64,000 nt of DNA, from assembly GCA_025677815.1 (NCBI GenBank), contig JAIXMP010000048.1:124001-188000 (forward strand), in the 5' to 3' direction. The translations under genes were made by a program, and so were the position numbers. The stretch is from Phascolomyces articulosus (taxonomy: Eukaryota > Mucoromycota > Mucoromycetes > Mucorales > Lichtheimiaceae). Each line of letters opens with the position of its first letter. The first letter of the stretch is position 1. The notes beneath the pieces were generated by a model. The model was given only the letters and a program-made list of their open reading frames with translations, ran no database searches and had not been told where the DNA came from. This document shows positions 58,754-64,000 of the stretch, piece by piece.

Positions 58754-61700
58754 CTATTCATCCTTTGTCCATTTGGTAATCCAGGAAATCACTATATAAT
58801 AATACGTATTTGGTATAATGTTTTGCTTAGTATATGCTTGTTTGAGTTCTTATATATTTGTCCCAGAATAATTCTATTCACACGTACCTTCCATATACCA
58901 ACGAAGGGAGTTTGCTGGTTTTGAAACCCAATGATTTTCGTCTGGAAAAATCAGTAGACGAGAAGGAATCCCTTGTCGCTGAAGGGCAGTAAATGTAGAA
59001 AGGCCTTCAGTAATAGGAATTCGAAAATCATTTACCCCTATGATACAAAAAAAAACAGTCAGTTTGATATAATAACATAATGCTACATATCCATATATAT
59101 GTCTATGTTTTTATATAAACTAGAAAGGGAAAATAACATGTACCATGGATAATTAAAGTGGGTGTTTTCCAATTTTGGACATAGTTGGATGGTGACCATT
59201 GTTCATATATAGCACGGCTACTTGGATCAAAGGGAACGCCACCAAACTACAGTAGTTTATCATTAGTATGTCAACCTTTATCCTTGTACGTACATGAATA
59301 TTAATAAATGAAAAGGTGGGCTGTAGATGATGCTTTATAAATATTTACTCATACCTCTTGTTCATGAAAGTATAATTCATCTGTTCCGTAATATTGACCA
59401 ACTGTATCGAATGTTCCGTCATGATTGACCAAAGCTTTGAAACGATTACTATGACCATTTATCCAATTGACCATATACCCACCATATGATCCACCCAAAG
59501 CAGCGACACGATTAGAGTCCAAAAATGAATGAGTTTCGAACAAATAGTCAAGCCCTTTTTCAAGATCATGAAAGGGATAGGAGCCCCAATTTTTTTGTAT
59601 CGAATCACAAAATTTTTGTCCGTAACCTATTACGGTGAATGTAATTAATTATGATATTGCTTATAAAGATACTGTTATTAACATTGTTGTTATGCCATAA
59701 TCGATATATATATACCAAATGATCCGTGGAAATTAATAGCAACTGTAACAAAACCAGCACCTGAGAAAACTTGCATGTTCCAGCGATTGGACCTAAAATA
59801 TGTCATCATAGTTGACATTAGATAATACTCAAAACACACAACAGCAGCAGTACCAATAAGAACAACAATAACAGCAATATAACAGTAACAGTATTAAGTA
59901 ATATTGAATAGAATTAAAGACTTACCATACATCATCCCATGAACCCTGTGGACCACCATGGATTAAAAATGCAACAGGATACTTGATATTTGGATCAAAA
60001 TTCGGTGGTTTGATTATCCATCCATGAACAGAATCATCCAAATCACCAGTAAATTCAAATTCTTCAGGTTCTAGCATTTCAAGCTTACCAAGAGCTTCAA
60101 ATAGCTGAGTTGACATACCATGAGACTTTATCTGCAGTTGCTGTTCAACTATAGACATTGATGATGGATCCAACGTATGTACCAAATTAGGAAACCGAGT
60201 GGATTGAAGAGAAAACACCAATGTGCCTGACGATGGTACCACTGAAATCGATGTGGCCGAATGATTTTCTGTTAGTGGGCGGACTTTATCCGTTTGAGTA
60301 TCAATAGCAAAAATTCTCTGACGTCCATAATCTTCTGCTGTGGAATAAATGATGGATGAATCAGGTGAAAACTGCACCGACAATGGACTTCTATCCCACG
60401 ATTCTGCTAAAATACTTTTGTGACCTGTAGCGCGATCATAAAGTATAATACGGTTTTTATCGGCCTCATATTGGGGGACAAACATTTGAAGATATGCCAA
60501 CGTTTTGCCAGAAGGAGCATATTTGGGAGTTGCAGATGCTGCAGGGATGTCGTCATTGATAGCAATAGGCTTTTGGTTGGTCGATCCTCCAATGGGTACA
60601 ATATAGACATGTTTTGATGATTGCCATGCATTATCGGGCGTTTGGGTTTTAGAAACAAAAGCCAATTCATCACCTAATAATAGTTTATAATTGATATATC
60701 AGCTAAATTTGTTGGAAAGAAAGAAAAGAAAATAAGTAAAAAAAATACCGTCAGGGGAAATATCATAATCGGATGCATCACCAAATGGAAGATCAGGGGA
60801 TTCCTGTATAAATTTTGATTGGGAGTTAATGATATGTATTTTATAATATATAATCAATAAACGAAAAAGATCGACCAAGGTTTGTAGAAACTTACAAGGC
60901 CAGAACCTGCCATTAAATTGTGTGGTTTTCCTACTACTTTATAACTCCCGTTAGGAGATACTGTCAATTGTACCACAAAAATGTTATTTTTCAATTCTGA
61001 TACATATGCATCCCAATGACTATAAACAAATAAAGTTATTCATAAGTACAAGCATAGAGGTATGTTGATACTATTTATTGCATTTTATCGTACCGAACCA
61101 TCAATTGATCATAGACTAAAGCTGAATCCTTTTTAGTTTTCTTCAAGATTTCAAATTTTGCTTTTGAACCATCCAACGTAGGCTCATCCTTATATACCTT
61201 TGCAGAAAATGAAAGAAGGCGTTTTTTCGCATTATATCTAATGTAAACATACAATAACATCAATCATCCGATCAATTTATATATTTCTGTCTATAAAAAT
61301 AATGCATACTTGATATTTGCAAACTCAATAGGAAAATCAGTCAGCTTTAATGGTTCGTGATTGCCATATATATTTAACACATAAATTTGGTCAATTGGTT
61401 CGTTTTCTCGATGTTCAAAATAGCAAATATGTTCATTATCAAGAAAAATAGGTTCTCTTTGATTTGCTCCTATTTTGGGTGTCGTCAACCTTCTTGATCT
61501 TCCATCTTTTCCGTCATCTGATTGTAAATCAATAAGCTCCAATGTTGTTGTTATCTGTAAATATATTCATCATTGCAATAGATTAGATAAAAAAAAATAA
61601 CACTTTTTTCTTTAGTTTTATTATCTCCATAATAGAAACTAGCCACTGTTGCAATGGAGGTTATTTTCGCAATTTCATACATAATCCTCCTTTTCATGAT

Positions 61701-61878
61701 AGACAGATTCATCGAATACAGCAAAACGCCCATCAGGAGAAATAGAAGGAATATCTGGGCGAGGCATCGTCACAACATCGAATGGTGTTAATGGTCGCGC
61801 ATTGACAAAAGTATTACAGATGAATAGGACACCAAGGACAAGTAACCATGAAGATGGATTTTGATATATCATCACCAT
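58754..61878 (-). CDS. DPP5: Secreted dipeptidyl-peptidase 5 (prolyl oligopeptidase family S9), copy A
   Basis: Eleven exons, 61878-61681, 61554-61310, 61237-61094, 61019-60896, 60804-60750, 60673-59926, about 59791-59715, 59626-59355, 59246-59144, 59037-58888 and 58791-58754, encode about 717 aa. The enzyme cleaves dipeptides from peptide N termini outside the cell. A signal peptide (SSWLLVLGVLFICNTFVNA) leads. A beta-propeller follows (PSISPDGRFAVF, SPNGSYK, ISPDG repeats, DYGRQRIFAIDTQT). The alpha/beta-hydrolase domain starts near FLIHGGPQGSW. The catalytic triad is Ser577 in LGGSYGGYM, Asp659 in GVNDFRIP and His691 in DENHW. The final 38-nt exon supplies VISWITKWTKDE; without it a stop codon would end the protein right after SLRWYMEG. 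Copy B lies immediately upstream on the same strand. Confidence 0.92.
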
Positions 61879-62657
61879 GGGTTTTGAATAATGAAAAGAA
61901 AGAAAGGAGGGGGGCGGGAGGAAGAAGGATCTAATTTATTATGCTCAACCAACAAACTGACAAACAATTCGTAATTTATAAAATAGAGGTTACGATTCTC
62001 AGTGTTTTTGTGTAAACATGTATGCACTTTAAGAGCTTAAAAAAGTCATCAGCCTTAGGGAGGTAAATGGGGGTAGTAGAATTATGATACCTTGAGAGCA
62101 TAATATGCATAGTACAGACTAAATCCCCTTTATCCAAGTATTTCGTGTATATATTATTCTACTCAAAGAAACAAAAAGTTCTTAAAACACTTCTACACAG
62201 GCATGATAATCACCCAATATATCCAAAACCTATGCATCTTTTTAGAGCTGCGAAGAGCACGCACACTTTTCAACAACTATTTGCCCTCCTCTTTTCAGTA
62301 ATTATTATGTATACCCAAATCTCAATCAACATAACTTAGGGTATAGACGTATCATATGTGCATACACTATAATATTATATTTCAGCCGTCAATAGATATC
62401 TATCCATACGTCAATACGCTTTTTAGATATTCATTAAAGATGATTGATCAACATTGCATTATATATCATCACTATTCATCAATATCAATGGATGGACACT
62501 TGGATTGTTATATAGTGTATATTCCATTTGATATTCAAGTTATATTCGTAAATTGTTACAGGAAAAAAAATAGCAGAACAGTGGAGGAGTTATGGATAAA
62601 GATAAAGAAAAAAAAATACAAATAACTGGGAAACTCCTTAAATATTAGGTAACTTTT
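61879..62657. other. Spacer between the tandem DPP5 genes
   Basis: About 780 bp with the copy A promoter next to 61878 (C/T-rich on the minus strand, complementary to GGAGGGGGGCGGGAGGAAG near 61903-61927) and the 3' region of copy B. Short plus-strand frames here have no domain. Confidence 0.5.
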
Positions 62658-64000
62658 TTAATAAGTTCCAGCTTGTTGGTAGTTGAACCGTTGAGGTTGT
62701 TCTTCATCCGCCACAGCAGTCCATTGGGTGATCCAATCAAGGACTAAATATTGTTTTATTTTTGGGGAGGGGGGATTAGTCATTTATTCGATTCTTTTGA
62801 AGCATAAAATATAAATTAGAAGCAGCTTACCTTCTTTATGCCAACGAATAGAGTTGGCTGGTTTCAATACCCAGTGATTTTCATCAGGGAAGTAAAGCAA
62901 TCGGGAAGGAACGCCTTGGCGTTGAAGTGCAGTAAATGTAGCAAAACCTTCACCATCAACAAGACGATAATCACGAGCACCTATTTTTTTTTGAGTTATT
63001 ATTAATACTACATATCCAAATAATTAGTAGTATGATAAATGGTGAACTTACTGTGAATAACAAGAGTAGGTGTTTTCCAGTTTTGAACAAAGTTTGAAGG
63101 AGACCAGCGTTCATAAAGAATACGATGAAGTGGGGAGTATGGAACGCCACCAAACTGTCAATTTAAAAAAGGAGAGAGGGGCGAGGAATTAGTTTATTGG
63201 TAATAAATCAGATGAAAAAAAAGCCCCACACATATAATTACACATTACCTCTCTTTCAGGGAAATAGACTTCATCGGTGGTATAATATGAGTTGATAGCT
63301 GAGAACATACCATCATGATTGACAAGAACACGGAAACGTTTGCTATGGCCATTGATCCAGTTGATCATATAGCCACCATAAGAAGCGCCCAAACCAGCAA
63401 CACGGTTGGAATCCAAGAAAGAATAAGTCTCAAACAAATAATCAAGACCCATTTCAAGATCATGATATGGGTGAGAACCCCAGTTATGTTGAATAGAATC
63501 ACAGAAGTCTTGGCCATAACCTGTTTATCATACCCATCCCAAAGTAACTTTATTAGTATCAAATTTACAACTCATAGAAAAAAACATTTCTCTTTTTCTT
63601 ACCAGTGGATCCGTGAGGGTTAATGGCAACAGTAACAAAACCAGCACCTGCAAAAACTTGTGGGTTCCAGCGTGTGGACCTAATTGTACTTATCATTAAT
63701 ATCCATTTCCAAAAGATAAGTGGGAAAAGAAGAAAATATAGCACTTACCAAGAATCAGTCCAAGCACCTTGAGGACCACCATGGATCAAGAAAGCTATAG
63801 GGTACTTGGCATCTGGGTCAAAGTTTGGTGGTTTGATCAACCAACCATGGACTTGATCACCTAAAGCACCACGGAATTCAAATTCTTCAGGCTTTTGTAA
63901 ATCAATTTCCTTTAAGGTTTCAAACAAATCAGTAGGCACACCAGTTGCTTGGACCAATCCAGTGGAAATGTCCAATGTATGCACGACATTGGGGAATTGC
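62658..64000 (-). CDS. DPP5: Dipeptidyl-peptidase 5 (family S9), copy B, C-terminal part
   Basis: Only the 3' part lies in the window; the gene continues past 64000. Exons seen are 64000-63749 (partial), 63679-63603, 63520-63249, 63154-63052, 62980-62831 and 62744-62658. The text follows copy A closely: PPNFDPDAKYPIAFLIHGG, GHSKRFRVLVNHDGMF and WSPSNFVQNWKTPTLVIHS. The nucleophile Ser is in LGASYGGYM (GASYGG where copy A has GGSYGG), Asp is in SARDYRL and His in DENHW, so the triad is complete. Exons of 77, 272, 103 and 150 nt have the same lengths as in copy A. Its last exon is longer and ends WITQWTAVADEEQPQRF... to GTY. The signal peptide and propeller are outside the window. Confidence 0.92.

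Noticed and set aside
58872..58890. Premature C-terminal truncation of DPP5 copy A (stop after WYMEGTCE)
   Set aside because: A GTACGT donor at 58887 and a TATAG acceptor at 58792 add VISWITKWTKDE, matching the extra C-terminal exon of copy B.
1..64000. CRISPR arrays, rRNA, operons or other bacterial-type features
   Set aside because: No spaced direct repeats, ribosomal RNA or intron-free gene runs were seen. The sequence is eukaryotic throughout.

Overview
This is nuclear DNA from a filamentous fungus, most likely an early-diverging mould of the Mucoromycota/Mucorales. The reasons are short GT-AG introns (about 50-100 nt) in almost every gene, AT-rich intergenic DNA, a DNMT1-type methyltransferase with RFTS and BAH domains, fungal-only families (RXT2, SDS3, TUL1, PRM1, GVP36, KAP123) and decayed copies of what looks like a lineage-specific family. 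The phylum is an inference from gene content; no rRNA or other marker is present. Exon boundaries were set by hand from splice signals and reading-frame continuity. Protein lengths are therefore model lengths, and single exon edges may be off by a base.

Layout. 1-5.5 kb is accessory DNA: a heavily decayed gene relic followed by a 1.13-kb element with terminal inverted repeats and TA flanks, like a non-autonomous Tc1/mariner element. 5.5-9.6 kb (+) is a DNMT1-type cytosine-5 DNA methyltransferase with an apparent N-terminal CUE domain. 10.3-13.7 kb (-) is an SDS3-like subunit of the Sin3/Rpd3 histone deacetylase complex. 14.5-17.4 kb holds two unidentified pseudogenes. 18.3-19.6 kb (-) is cytosolic tyrosyl-tRNA synthetase. 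21.2-22.7 kb (+) is a broken kelch-repeat gene and 22.9-24.0 kb (+) an F-box gene. 24.9-29.2 kb (+) is a Kap123/importin-4 karyopherin in 12 exons. 29.6-32.0 kb (-) is a YML020W-like alpha/beta hydrolase, 32.9-34.4 kb (-) a GVP36-type BAR protein, and 35.4-38.6 kb (+) the transmembrane RING ligase TUL1. 40.3-42.0 kb (-) is a second F-box gene. 42.7-44.8 and 47.2-49.5 kb (-) are two MFS transporter paralogues with gene relics between them. 49.5-53.0 kb is an AT-rich gene desert. 53.0-54.6 kb (-) is an RXT2-like Rpd3L subunit, 55.0-56.0 kb (-) SAR1, and 56.2-58.1 kb (-) a PRM1-like membrane fusion protein. 58.8-61.9 and 62.7-64.0 kb (-) are two tandem secreted dipeptidyl-peptidase 5 paralogues, the second cut by the window edge.

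Functional links. Three genes act on chromatin (DNMT1, SDS3, RXT2), two of them in the same deacetylase complex. SAR1, TUL1, GVP36 and PRM1 belong to the secretory and membrane system. The two local duplications (MFS pair and DPP5 pair) show recent gene-family growth. The MFS pair preserves a clear record of intron gain or loss and of a one-base intron slide. The most unusual feature is the CUE-RFTS-BAH-BAH-methyltransferase architecture. It would put a ubiquitin-binding module inside a maintenance-type DNA methyltransferase.
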